From contig NZ_BAABBV010000002.1 in assembly GCF_039538145.1 (NCBI RefSeq), positions 434,001 to 498,000 of the forward strand: DNA of 64,000 bases, given 5' to 3'. Shown here one piece after another: positions 54,208-62,941 of this stretch. The notes under the pieces are model-generated. The model saw only the letters and a program-made list of their open reading frames with translations, searched no databases and was not told the origin of the DNA. Source of the stretch: Gryllotalpicola daejeonensis. Its GTDB lineage: Bacteria; Actinomycetota; Actinomycetes; Actinomycetales; Microbacteriaceae. The translations under genes and the position numbers were made by a program. Positions within the stretch are counted from its first letter, which is position 1, and each line of letters begins with the position of its first letter.

Positions 54208-55059
54208 ATGGACCTCAGATCTGTTCTCAATACAGAGCTCGGCTTCGCGACACGTACGCGGCTGCGTGAGTACGGAATCACGAAGCATGAGCTGGCCCGG
54301 GCACTCGAACAGCACCGCGTCATGGCGATAGGGCGATCCCTCATCGCGCATCGGACCGCAGACCCCGAATATGTGCGTGCCGTTCGGATGGGCGGACGAC
54401 TCGCGTGCCTGACTGCGGCAAAGAAGCGCAAGCTCTGGGTCATCGACGACGGCCGCTTCCACATCGCACCCCGCGTGCTGAACTCCCACTTCATCTCGGA
54501 CGCCGAAGCGCCGCCGGTGCGGGTGCATCGCACGAGGCATCGCATAGACGCCGCTGCCGATCTGATCCCGATCGAATCTGGCCGCAACATGCTCATGCAC
54601 GTGGCGCGGTGCCAGCCGCTGGAACAGGCGGTCGTAGTTTTCGATTCCGCGGTCAATCAGAAGCTGATTCAGATCGAGGAGCTCCGAATGCTGGCATCCG
54701 TTCACGGCGGCCCGCTCGCGAAAGTCGTGCCATACGTGAGCGGTCTGGCCGACTCCGGGCTCGAGTCGCTCACGCGCCTGAGGCTGCAGCGCGCGCGGAT
54801 CCCGTGTCGGCAACAGGTAAAGATCCGCGGGCATCGAGTCGATCTGCTGATCGGTGAACGGCTCGTCGTGCAGCTCGACGGGAAGCAGCACCTGAGCGAC
54901 CCCAAGCAGCTCGCGATGGACCGCGAGTACGACCGGTTTCTTCGGCGGCTCGGCTATACCGTGCTGCGGTTCAGCTATGCCGACGTCGTCCACAACTGGG
55001 ATCGGACCTTCGGCGAGATCACCGCACTGATCGCACAGCGCGCGCATCTGTGGCCTTGA
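54208..55059 (+). CDS. DUF559 (Vsr-like) protein with AbiEi-type N terminus
   Basis: A 283-residue protein. The N-terminal part (YGITKHELARALEQHRVMAIGRSLIAHR) looks like the winged-helix segment of AbiEi-type antitoxins. The C-terminal 100 residues are the DUF559/Vsr endonuclease-like fold with ESLTRLRL, VDLLIGERLVVQLDGKQH and DREYDRFLRRLGYTVLRFS, including the candidate acidic and Gln/Lys residues. Such stand-alone genes are common in Microbacteriaceae and other actinobacteria; nuclease activity is not shown. ATG 54208 or 54196 are both possible. No AbiEii-type toxin gene is adjacent. It uses more A and T codons than its neighbours. Confidence 0.75.
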   Translation: MDLRSVLNTELGFATRTRLREYGITKHELARALEQHRVMAIGRSLIAHRTADPEYVRAVRMGGRLACLTAAKKRKLWVIDDGRFHIAPRVLNSHFISDAEAPPVRVHRTRHRIDAAADLIPIESGRNMLMHVARCQPLEQAVVVFDSAVNQKLIQIEELRMLASVHGGPLAKVVPYVSGLADSGLESLTRLRLQRARIPCRQQVKIRGHRVDLLIGERLVVQLDGKQHLSDPKQLAMDREYDRFLRRLGYTVLRFSYADVVHNWDRTFGEITALIAQRAHLWP

Positions 55060-55147
55060 GCGGCACACGTCGTCGCCAGCGGCACCTTAAACCGCCGTTT
55101 CGAGGTGCCCTCCGAGCCGAAGTGTGCCCGGCCCAGCGGCGGGGCGG

Positions 55148-55618
55148 CTACGCGAACTCGAGGATGAGCTCCACCTCGACGGGCGAGTCGAGCGGCAGAA
55201 CCGCCACACCGACGGCCGATCGGGCGTGCGCGCCGATCTCGGCGCCAAAGACCTCGCCGAGCAGCTCCGAGGCGCCGTTGATGACGCCGGGCTGACCGGT
55301 GAAGGACGGGTCGGATGCCACGAACCCGACCACCTTCACCACGCGGGTCACCCGGTCGAGCGACCCGAGCACCGAGCGCGCCGCGGCCAGCGCGTTGATG
55401 GCAGAAAGACGGGCATACGCCTTCGCCTCGTCGGCGGAAACGAGCCCGTCACCTGCCCCGACCTTGCCGGTCGCAGGCAGCTCACCGGAGACGAACGGCA
55501 GCTGGCCGGCCGTGAAGACGAGCGACCCTGACACGAGGGCGGGCACGTAGGCGCCCGCGGGGGCCGGAACGGCGGGAAGGGTGATGCCCAGCTCTGCGAG
55601 GCGCGCTTCGGCAGACAT
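55148..55618 (-). CDS. RidA (YjgF/YER057c/UK114) family protein
   Basis: 156 residues, the longer RidA subgroup. Deaminates reactive enamine or imine intermediates made by PLP enzymes in the classical members. The conserved Arg lies in GAHARSAVGVAVLPLDSPVEVE (late quarter); the trimer core strand SGSLVFTAGQLPF is present. It follows the DUF4177 gene by 6 bp on the same strand, so the two form a small operon opposite to ponA. Confidence 0.88.
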   Translation of the reverse strand: MSAEARLAELGITLPAVPAPAGAYVPALVSGSLVFTAGQLPFVSGELPATGKVGAGDGLVSADEAKAYARLSAINALAAARSVLGSLDRVTRVVKVVGFVASDPSFTGQPGVINGASELLGEVFGAEIGAHARSAVGVAVLPLDSPVEVELILEFA

Positions 55619-55624
55619 CCGCTC

Positions 55625-55783
55625 TCAGTCCTCGGAAACCGGGCGCTTGAAGAACGCGATCATGCCGCCCTCTGCGCCGGTGACGACCTGCACGAGCTCC
55701 CAGCCCTCAGACCCCCAGTTGTTGAGGATCGCGGTCTCGCGATGCAGCAGAAGGGGCGTGGTGACGTACTCCCAGCGGGGCAA
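55625..55783 (-). CDS. DUF4177-type small protein
   Basis: A 52-residue protein from a TTG start at 55783, set by AGGAG five bases upstream. The pattern WEYVTTPLLLHRETAIL, NNWGSEGWELVQVV and FFKRP is that of DUF4177, a small domain often found beside RidA in actinobacteria. No enzymatic motif. It is too short to stand out as an ORF, and the long frame around it is antisense to ponA. Confidence 0.8.
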   Translation of the reverse strand: MPRWEYVTTPLLLHRETAILNNWGSEGWELVQVVTGAEGGMIAFFKRPVSED

Positions 55784-55870
55784 TTGGACTCCTGACGAGT
55801 TGGCCGTTAAAGCACAGCGAAGCGCCGCGGGCAAGCCGCTTGCCAGCTTCGCGCCTGTACTCTGCATCCT

Positions 55871-58597
55871 ATGTCTGCCCGAAAACTCACTGCCAGAGGT
55901 GTGATCGGCGGGCTTCTCGGATTCGTCGCGATGAGCGCGATCGCCGGGCTGCTCGTCGCCGCAGCGGTCACCCCCGCCGTCGCAGTGACCGGCATGGCCA
56001 CGAACAACAGCATCGGCGTGTTCCAGGGTCTGCCCGAGTCGTTGAAGATCGATCCGCTCGCGACGCGGTCGGTGATGTACGCGTACAAGGACGGCAAGCC
56101 CGTTCCGATTGCCACGTTCTACTCCCAGAACCGCATCGTGGATTCCTGGGACCAGATCAACCAGCTCGTGAAAGACGCCGCGGTCAGCACCGAGGACCCG
56201 CGCTTCTACTCCCACGGTGCCATCGACGTACAGGGCACCCTGCGCGCGTTCATCAACGACGCGCTGCACAAGAGCGGCCAGACCCAGGGTGGTTCCTCGA
56301 TCACCCAGCAGTACGTCAAGAACGTGCGCGTGCAGACCTGCGAGAAGTACAACGTCGTCGCCCAGCCGACGGGTAACCAGACCCAGCAGCAGGCGCAGAA
56401 GGCGATGAACGAGAAGTACCAGAGCTGCTACAACTCCTACACCGACGCGAGCGGGCAAGACGGCATCTCGCGCAAGATCCAGGAGATGAAGCTCGCCATC
56501 GGCGTCGAGAAGAAGTACAACAAGCAGCAGATCCTGCAGGGTTACCTCAACATCGCCGGCTTCGGCGGCCAGGTCTACGGTATCGAGTCGGCCGCCCGGT
56601 ACTACTACGGCATCACGGCGGCGCAGCTCAACCTCACGCAGGCCGCGACGCTCATCGCGATCGTCAACAACCCGAACAACCTGCGCATCGACGAGCCGAA
56701 CAACAAGGTGAACGGCGCGAAGGACGGCTACTCGCTGACGAAGGCCCGCCGCGACTACGTGCTGCGCTCGATGCTCAAGGCGAAGAAGATCACGCAGGCG
56801 CAGTACGACGCCGCAGTGAAGACCCCGATCACGCCCAAGATCACGCCGCAGGCATCCGGCTGCGCACAGGCCGCAAACCAGGACGCCGCGTTCTACTGCA
56901 ACGCCGTCATGTCCGAGCTGCAGCACAATCCGGTCTTCGGCAAGACCCAGGACGATCGTGATGCGCTGCTCAACCACGGCGGCCTCAACATCTACACGGC
57001 ACTGAACCTGAACCTGCAGGCGCAGGCGCAGCAGTCGCTCAGCACCTACATCGCGCCGACGAGCCCGAGCTTCAACATGGGTGCCGCTGACGTCTCGGTC
57101 GAACTCAACACCGGGCGCGTCGTGCTCGCAGTGCAGAACCGGCCGTACAACACGACGAACACGCTGCAAGCGGGCTCCACCCAGATCGCCTACACCTTCG
57201 ACTACAACCATGGCGGCTCGGCCGGCTTCCAGACGGGATCGACGTACAAGGCGTTCAGCCTGGTCGAGTGGCTCAAGTCGGGCCACGCGCTCAATGACGT
57301 GGTGAACGCCCCGGTGACGCGTGCCACCATCCCGCAGAGCAAATTCCACAGCTCGTGCGACCAGTACTACGGCACGTGGCAGCTCAAGAACGACGCCGCC
57401 GGCGAGGGCGGCCCCATGTCGGTCATGAAGGCGACTGCTCTGTCGATCAACACCGCCTTCGCCGTCATGGGCGAGCAGTTCGACCTGTGCCAGCTGCGAG
57501 ACGACGCCGCCGCGCTCGGCGTGAAGCCTGCATACCCGTACAAGCAGAAGTACGACTCCAAGGGCAACCTCGTCAACGTGACCGACGCGAGCGGCAAGCC
57601 GGTGCCGTCTGAACTGGACGACAACCCCTCGTCGATCCTCGGCACGAACTACATCGCGCCGGTCGACATGGCGGTCGCCTACGCCGGCATCGCGAACGGC
57701 GGCAAGACCTGCTCCCCCGTCTATATCGACAAGGTGACGGATGCCTCAGGCAAGTCGCTTCCCGTCCCGCAGACGACCTGCAAGCAGGCCATCGACCCGA
57801 AGGTCGCCGCGGGTGTGACCTACGCCCTCGCCAACGGCCCGCTGATCGGCAACGGCACGGGTGTCAAGGCGAACCCGCATGACGGCGTGCCGATCATGGG
57901 CAAGACCGGTACCGCCAACGGCCCGGACGGCGAGGCCGGCGTGCAGAACTGGCTGGTGACCTCGACGACCAAGGTCGCGAACGCGGTCTGGGTCGGCAAC
58001 GTGACTGGGCACTTCAGCTTCCAGAATCTGAACTTCAACGGCTGGGCGGGCCGCGACGTGAAGTTCGCGGTCGACAAGCCGATCCTGCAGATGCTCAACG
58101 CCACCTATCACGGATCGGCCTTCCCGACGCCCGACAGCAAGAGCGTCAACGGCGTTCAGGTGGCCGTGCCCGATCTCACCGGCAAGACCGTCGACGAGGC
58201 GAAGTCGGTGCTCGCGGGTCTCGGCTTCGTCTATCAGGACGGCGGCGAGAAGGACTCCGACCAGGCCAAGGGCAGCGTGGCGGGAACCGACCCGCCCGCG
58301 AACACGAAGCTGAGCAAGGGCTCGGCCATCAAGGTGTTCACCTCGAAGGGCAACCAGGTGAAGGTGCCCGACGTGACCGGCAAGCCGCTCACCGAAGCCG
58401 TGGCGGCGCTCATGGCTGCGGGGCTGAACCCACAGATCCCCGGCGGCGTTCCTGACCCGAGCGCGACCGTGAAGTCGACGAACCCGGCGGCGAACACGCC
58501 GGTCAACAAGGGCACGACGGTCGGCATCACGCTCAACGATTCGAAGGGCGCAGGCGGCGGAAGCACCGCACCACCCGGCCCCGGCAAGAAACCCTGA
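55871..58597 (+). CDS. ponA: bifunctional penicillin-binding protein with PASTA domains
   Basis: A class A PBP of 908 residues that polymerises and cross-links peptidoglycan outside the membrane. Order: a short cytoplasmic part and membrane anchor (about 1-45); a GT51 glycosyltransferase with STEDPRFYSHGAIDVQGTLR and GGSSITQQYVKN; a transpeptidase with SxxK in GSTYKAF, SIN, and KTG in MGKTGTANG; then two PASTA units starting VAVPDLTGKTVDEAKSVL and VKVPDVTGKPLTEAV; and a Gly/Pro tail. It leads an operon with a metallophosphoesterase, the arrangement known around mycobacterial ponA2. Confidence 0.95.
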   Translation: MSARKLTARGVIGGLLGFVAMSAIAGLLVAAAVTPAVAVTGMATNNSIGVFQGLPESLKIDPLATRSVMYAYKDGKPVPIATFYSQNRIVDSWDQINQLVKDAAVSTEDPRFYSHGAIDVQGTLRAFINDALHKSGQTQGGSSITQQYVKNVRVQTCEKYNVVAQPTGNQTQQQAQKAMNEKYQSCYNSYTDASGQDGISRKIQEMKLAIGVEKKYNKQQILQGYLNIAGFGGQVYGIESAARYYYGITAAQLNLTQAATLIAIVNNPNNLRIDEPNNKVNGAKDGYSLTKARRDYVLRSMLKAKKITQAQYDAAVKTPITPKITPQASGCAQAANQDAAFYCNAVMSELQHNPVFGKTQDDRDALLNHGGLNIYTALNLNLQAQAQQSLSTYIAPTSPSFNMGAADVSVELNTGRVVLAVQNRPYNTTNTLQAGSTQIAYTFDYNHGGSAGFQTGSTYKAFSLVEWLKSGHALNDVVNAPVTRATIPQSKFHSSCDQYYGTWQLKNDAAGEGGPMSVMKATALSINTAFAVMGEQFDLCQLRDDAAALGVKPAYPYKQKYDSKGNLVNVTDASGKPVPSELDDNPSSILGTNYIAPVDMAVAYAGIANGGKTCSPVYIDKVTDASGKSLPVPQTTCKQAIDPKVAAGVTYALANGPLIGNGTGVKANPHDGVPIMGKTGTANGPDGEAGVQNWLVTSTTKVANAVWVGNVTGHFSFQNLNFNGWAGRDVKFAVDKPILQMLNATYHGSAFPTPDSKSVNGVQVAVPDLTGKTVDEAKSVLAGLGFVYQDGGEKDSDQAKGSVAGTDPPANTKLSKGSAIKVFTSKGNQVKVPDVTGKPLTEAVAALMAAGLNPQIPGGVPDPSATVKSTNPAANTPVNKGTTVGITLNDSKGAGGGSTAPPGPGKKP

Positions 58598-58598
58598 C

Positions 58599-59585
58599 AT
58601 GGCAGCTAGCCCGTTGCGCACCGTCGGCGCCGCCGCACTCGCGGTCGGTGCCGTCGGCGCGGCAACCCTCGCTTACGCGTCGCTGATCGAGCGCACGCAG
58701 TTCACGCTGCGCGAGTTCACGGTGCCGGCGCTGCCGGTGGGCGCAGAGCCCATCCGGGTGCTGCACCTCTCCGACCTGCACATGGCGCCGTGGCAGCGTG
58801 AGAAGCAGCTGTGGGTCGCCCAACTCGCGCAACTGCAGCCCGATCTGATCGTCGACACCGGCGACAACCTCGGCCACGAGGACGGGCTGAGTGGCATCCG
58901 CGCGGCCCTCGAGCCGTTCCGTGGCACGCCCGGCGTCTACGTGTGGGGCTCGAACGACTACTTCGGGCCGTCGCCGAAGAATCCGCTCAAGTACTTCACC
59001 GGCCCAAGCCGCCTACATCCCGCGCCCCGCAAGCTCGACATCGGCGGGCTGGGCCGGTACCTGGACGAGCTCGGTCTCACCGACCTCAACAACACGGCCG
59101 CCGCGCTCGAGATCAAGGGCACGCGGCTCGAGTTCTTCGGCGTCGACGACCCGCATCGCAAGTACGACCGGCTTGATGCGATGACGGATGCTGTGGCCGG
59201 CCTGGCTCGTGCAGAAGAGGGTCTCGATACGGTCGCAGAGCGACCTACTCGACCAGCCGCCGACGGCACCGTCCGCATCGGCGTCGCCCACGCCCCTTAC
59301 CAGCGCGTGCTCAATGAGTTCGTCGACCAGGGCGCGCGCATGATCTTCGCCGGGCACACGCACGGCGGCCAGGTGTGCGTGCCGGGATTCGGCGCCCTCG
59401 TCACCAACTGCGACATCCCGCGGAAGCAGGTGAAGGGTCTGAGCATGTGGCGGCACGCGTTGCGCTCCGCCTATCTGCACGTCAGCGCGGGGCTCGGCAC
59501 CTCGATCTACGCGCCCGTGCGGTTCGCGTGCAGGCCAGAGGCCAGCCTCATCACTCTGGTACCCGAAGGCCACGCATCCGTCTAG
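58599..59585 (+). CDS. metallophosphoesterase, membrane-anchored
   Basis: A 328-residue calcineurin-like phosphoesterase with an N-terminal membrane anchor (about residues 8-28). The metal motifs appear in order: HLSDLHMAPWQ, DTGDNLGHEDG, GSNDYF (Asn; usually GNHE), GVAHAPYQR and FAGHTHGGQV. It starts 2 bp after the ponA stop, so it is co-translated with it; the equivalent pair is conserved in actinobacteria and suggests a cell-envelope role. Residues about 208-219 (LDTVAERPTRP) come from a repeat element and lie in a loop between the Asn and His motifs. Confidence 0.9.
   Translation: MAASPLRTVGAAALAVGAVGAATLAYASLIERTQFTLREFTVPALPVGAEPIRVLHLSDLHMAPWQREKQLWVAQLAQLQPDLIVDTGDNLGHEDGLSGIRAALEPFRGTPGVYVWGSNDYFGPSPKNPLKYFTGPSRLHPAPRKLDIGGLGRYLDELGLTDLNNTAAALEIKGTRLEFFGVDDPHRKYDRLDAMTDAVAGLARAEEGLDTVAERPTRPAADGTVRIGVAHAPYQRVLNEFVDQGARMIFAGHTHGGQVCVPGFGALVTNCDIPRKQVKGLSMWRHALRSAYLHVSAGLGTSIYAPVRFACRPEASLITLVPEGHASV
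59220..59255. repeat. palindromic repeat inside the metallophosphoesterase gene
   Basis: GGTCTCGATAC, then GGTCGC-AGA-GCGACC, then TACTCGACCA. The core hairpin is perfect. The outer halves have the form of a dispersed repeat I recognise from Microbacteriaceae genomes (GGTCTCGATACG...TACTCGACC). Read in frame. Confidence 0.6.
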
Positions 59586-59636
59586 CCCCTAGGCCGCTCT
59601 AGGGAACCTTTGATGCGCCCGGGCTAGCCTGAAAGC

Positions 59637-62045
59637 GTGTCATTGTCTGGGTCGGAGCCGGGTCGTCGGAGCAGGCTGTTCAAGGCCCTGAGCGCATTCC
59701 TCGGAATGAGCGTGATCGCAGGTGTTCTCGTCGGCATCCTGGCGGCGCCCGCGGCGATCGCCGGAACCACCGTGACGAAGTCGGGCATCGACTCGTTCAA
59801 CGCGCTGCCCGATTATCTGAAGATCGACCCGCCCGACCAGTACACGACGTTCTACGCGACGCAGGGCGGGAAGCCCGTCAAGATCGCGCAGTTCTACTTC
59901 CAGAACCGCATCGACGTGCCGTGGGACAAAGTGTCGCAGTCCGTGAAGGACGCCGCCGTGGCCACCGAGGATCCGCGCTTCTACACCGAGGGCGGCATCG
60001 ACGTGCTCGGCATCCTGCGCGGTGCGGCGAGCACCGTGTCTGGCAACGGCACCCAGGGTGGATCGTCGATCACCCAGCAGTACGTGAAGAACGTGCTCGT
60101 GCAGCGCTGCGAGGCCGACAACCCGGTCGACGGGAACGCGACTGCGAAGGTGCAGGCCGCGCAGCGAAAGGCACTGAAGGAGTGCTACGACAACGCCGCC
60201 GGCATCTCGGTTCCCCGCAAGATCCAAGAGATCCGCTACGCCACCGGCGTCTCGAAGCAGTACACGAAGCAGCAGATCCTGCTCGGGTACCTGAACCTCG
60301 TCGGCTTCGGCGGCCAGGTCTACGGCGTCGAGGCGGCGGCCAACTACTACTTCAACACCACCGCCGCGAAACTCGACCTCAACCAGTCAGCGACCCTCGT
60401 CGCGATCCTGAACAACCCGGCGAATCTGCGCATCGACCTGAACGAGAAGCAGAACCCGGGCAACAACCCCAAGAACGGCTTCCAGGCCACCAAGGACCGC
60501 CGCGACTACGTGCTCGACCGCATGGCGAAGAACGGCAAGATCACGCAGAAGCAGGCCGACGAGACCAAGAAGCAGCCGATCACGCCGCACATCACGCCGA
60601 CGCCTTCCGGCTGCACCACGGCGCAGCAGTTCGACGCGGGCTTCTTCTGCGACTACGTGCAAGACGTCATCCTGAACGACACGACCTTCGGCAAGACGGC
60701 CGCCGACCGCGAGCGGTTCTTCCGCCAGGGCGGCATCAACGTCTACACGACGCTGAACCTCGACCTGCAGAACACGGCGCAGCAGTCGATGGACGCCTAC
60801 ATCCCGCACTCCGACCCCAACTACAAGCTCGGCGCCGCCCAGACCTCGATGGAGGTGGGCACGGGCCGCGTCGTCACCATGGTCCAGAACAAGACGTACA
60901 CCGACGGAGCGACGAGCGACCCGGGCGCGACTGCCGTCAATTACACAACTCCCTATCAATACGGAAGCTCAGGCGGGTTCCAGATGGGCTCGAGCTTCAA
61001 GCCGTTCGTGCTGGCCGAATGGCTTGAGCAAGGACACACGCTCTCCGAGGGCATCAACGGCTCGAGCACGTGGTTCAACGATGCCGAATTCCACACGAAG
61101 TGCGGCTCTGACGAGCCGTACGGCAGCGCGAGCAATCGCTGGCAGATCTACAACGACTCCTCCTGGGAGAACGGGTACCACTCGGTGCTGAGCGGCACGA
61201 CCGAGTCGATCAACACGATCTACATGGGCATGGCCAAGCAGCTCAACCTCTGCGAGGTCGGCAAGCTCGCGAACAAGATGGGCGTCAACACGTCGAACCC
61301 GAAGGTGCAGTGGAAGTCGGTGCCGGGAAGCGCGATCGGTACGGGCAACTACGTGTCGCCCCTGCAGGTGGCGCAGGCGTACGCCGCCTTCGCCAACAAC
61401 GGCATCAGCTGCACCCCGGTCGTGATCAACAAGATCACCCGCACGGACACCAACAAGAGCATCGCGGTGCCGAAGACGACCTGCACGCAGGCGATCCCGG
61501 CAGATGTCGCGGCCACCGTTCTCTACGCGCTGCAAACCGTCATGAGGGGCGGCGGCACCGGCGCGGCCGCCAACCCGTACGACGGCATCCCGCTCGCGGG
61601 CAAGACCGGCACCGCGGGCGCGAAGGGCAACGCGGGCACCGAGAACTGGCTCGCGACGACGACCTCGAAGGTCGCCCAGGTGACCTGGGTCGGCGACATC
61701 GATGACCACTTCGGCCTGCGCAACACGACCTTCACGGATTCCCAGACGGGCCGGGTCGTGGTCGGCAGCGACGCCAAGCTGTACATCGCCAAGCCGATCA
61801 TCGCGGCGCTCAACTCGACCTACGGCGGAGACGACTTCCCCACTGCACCGTCGAGCATGGTGTACGGCAAGTACTACCAGGCACCGACCACTCCGGCGAC
61901 GCCGAACACCCAGCCGACGCAGCCGGCGCAGCAACCGACCCAGCCGGCAAAGCAGCCGACGCAGCCAGCGCAGCAGCCGACCCAACCGGCGCAGCAACCC
62001 ACGCAGCCGACGCTGCCCACCGTCCCGCCGTCGGCCGGCCCGTAG
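59637..62045 (+). CDS. second bifunctional class A penicillin-binding protein
   Basis: An 802-residue paralogue of the ponA product next door. The same order is seen: membrane anchor (about 18-45), GT51 domain with ATEDPRFYTEGGIDVLG and GGSSITQQYVKN, and transpeptidase with GSSFKPFVL, SIN and AGKTGTAGA. In place of PASTA units it ends in a Pro/Thr/Gln-rich tail of PTQP-AQQ repeats. GTG 59637 is used. Sequence likeness to ponA along the whole length indicates an old tandem duplication with the phosphoesterase between the copies. Confidence 0.92.
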   Translation: MSLSGSEPGRRSRLFKALSAFLGMSVIAGVLVGILAAPAAIAGTTVTKSGIDSFNALPDYLKIDPPDQYTTFYATQGGKPVKIAQFYFQNRIDVPWDKVSQSVKDAAVATEDPRFYTEGGIDVLGILRGAASTVSGNGTQGGSSITQQYVKNVLVQRCEADNPVDGNATAKVQAAQRKALKECYDNAAGISVPRKIQEIRYATGVSKQYTKQQILLGYLNLVGFGGQVYGVEAAANYYFNTTAAKLDLNQSATLVAILNNPANLRIDLNEKQNPGNNPKNGFQATKDRRDYVLDRMAKNGKITQKQADETKKQPITPHITPTPSGCTTAQQFDAGFFCDYVQDVILNDTTFGKTAADRERFFRQGGINVYTTLNLDLQNTAQQSMDAYIPHSDPNYKLGAAQTSMEVGTGRVVTMVQNKTYTDGATSDPGATAVNYTTPYQYGSSGGFQMGSSFKPFVLAEWLEQGHTLSEGINGSSTWFNDAEFHTKCGSDEPYGSASNRWQIYNDSSWENGYHSVLSGTTESINTIYMGMAKQLNLCEVGKLANKMGVNTSNPKVQWKSVPGSAIGTGNYVSPLQVAQAYAAFANNGISCTPVVINKITRTDTNKSIAVPKTTCTQAIPADVAATVLYALQTVMRGGGTGAAANPYDGIPLAGKTGTAGAKGNAGTENWLATTTSKVAQVTWVGDIDDHFGLRNTTFTDSQTGRVVVGSDAKLYIAKPIIAALNSTYGGDDFPTAPSSMVYGKYYQAPTTPATPNTQPTQPAQQPTQPAKQPTQPAQQPTQPAQQPTQPTLPTVPPSAGP

Positions 62046-62106
62046 ACCACGACGGTTCGAACCCCGGTCACGAATCAGGTAGACTGGCTGAGGCCTTCGG
62101 GCGACT

Positions 62107-62180
<74 letters not shown>

Positions 62181-62201
62181 CAAAATTTGCACAACACGGC
62201 G

Positions 62202-62227
62202 GAAGCCCCCTCTGCGGAGGGGGCTTC
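62202..62227 (+). terminator. tRNA-Pro terminator
   Basis: GAAGCCCCCTC-TGCG-GAGGGGGCTTC-type perfect hairpin followed by TTC, 22 bp after the tRNA. Confidence 0.9.
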
Positions 62228-62258
62228 TTCCGTCCCCGGCGCTCGGCCCAGGCATCCA

Positions 62259-62274
62259 GTTGCCTCGATGCAAC
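62259..62274. promoter_or_regulatory. possible MarR operator GTTGC-N6-GCAAC
   Basis: An inverted repeat upstream of the MarR gene; a TTGCAAC half recurs near 62322, closer to the start codon. Weak evidence. Confidence 0.35.
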
Positions 62275-62350
62275 AAAAGCCCCTGATGACGGCGCACGAA
62301 ATACGGCCGTGCGTGGTGCATTGCAACCCCGCACGCACTAGGTTCGTGCC

Positions 62351-62800
62351 ATGGCACGGCCGAAGTCCTCCCGAGCGCAGCTGCTTGACACGATCTTCGA
62401 AGAGATCAACGTCGTCACCCGACGCGGAACGGCCCGAGCGCGGCGGCTGGCCGCACCGCTCAGCTACGTCGAGCACTCGCTGCTGCAGTTCATCGGGGCG
62501 ACGAAGGGGTGCCGCGCGACGGACATCGCCGCTTCCTTCCACCTGAACCGCTCGACCGTCTCGCGCCAGGTCGCCTCGCTGCTCGAGCACGGGCTCGTCG
62601 AATACGCGGCGCGCAATCAGGACTCGCACCACCGCGGGCGCGAGCTGCAGCTGACGGATGCCGGCAAGAGCCGCCTCACCTCGGCCCGCGGCGAGCAGCG
62701 CAAGGCGTCATTCGAGCGGCTCGCCGACTGGACCGACGACGAGCTCGCGACGTTCGCCGAGCTGCTCGACCGCTACAACTCGAAGGAACCTCGCGTTTAG
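62351..62800 (+). CDS. MarR family regulator
   Basis: 149 residues with the winged helix CRATDIAASFHLNRSTVSRQ and VASLLEHGLVEY, the charged wing RNQDSHHRGRELQLTDAGKS and a C-terminal dimer helix. It converges on an LLM flavin oxidoreductase across a two-way terminator. Its regulon is unknown; candidate sites lie upstream. Confidence 0.9.
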   Translation: MARPKSSRAQLLDTIFEEINVVTRRGTARARRLAAPLSYVEHSLLQFIGATKGCRATDIAASFHLNRSTVSRQVASLLEHGLVEYAARNQDSHHRGRELQLTDAGKSRLTSARGEQRKASFERLADWTDDELATFAELLDRYNSKEPRV

Positions 62801-62887
62801 CGCATCCGAGCGTCACGAAGCCGCCTGACAGGGGTCTTAACCAATAGCGGGCCAACGCCCGCTCTCTCCTCAACCCGATTCGGAGAG

Positions 62888-62917
62888 GAGCCCCCACCGG
62901 TCACGCGGTGGGGGCTC
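62888..62917. terminator. bidirectional terminator between marR and the LLM gene
   Basis: 12-bp perfect arms GAGCCCCCACCG / CGGTGGGGGCTC with loop GTCACG. Confidence 0.85.
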
Positions 62918-62941
62918 GCGCTGCCGCGACAGCGACGACAG

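Noticed and set aside
62050..62070. T-arm-like GGTTCGAACC just before tRNA-Pro
   Set aside because: It is a short palindrome with no acceptor, D or anticodon stem around it.
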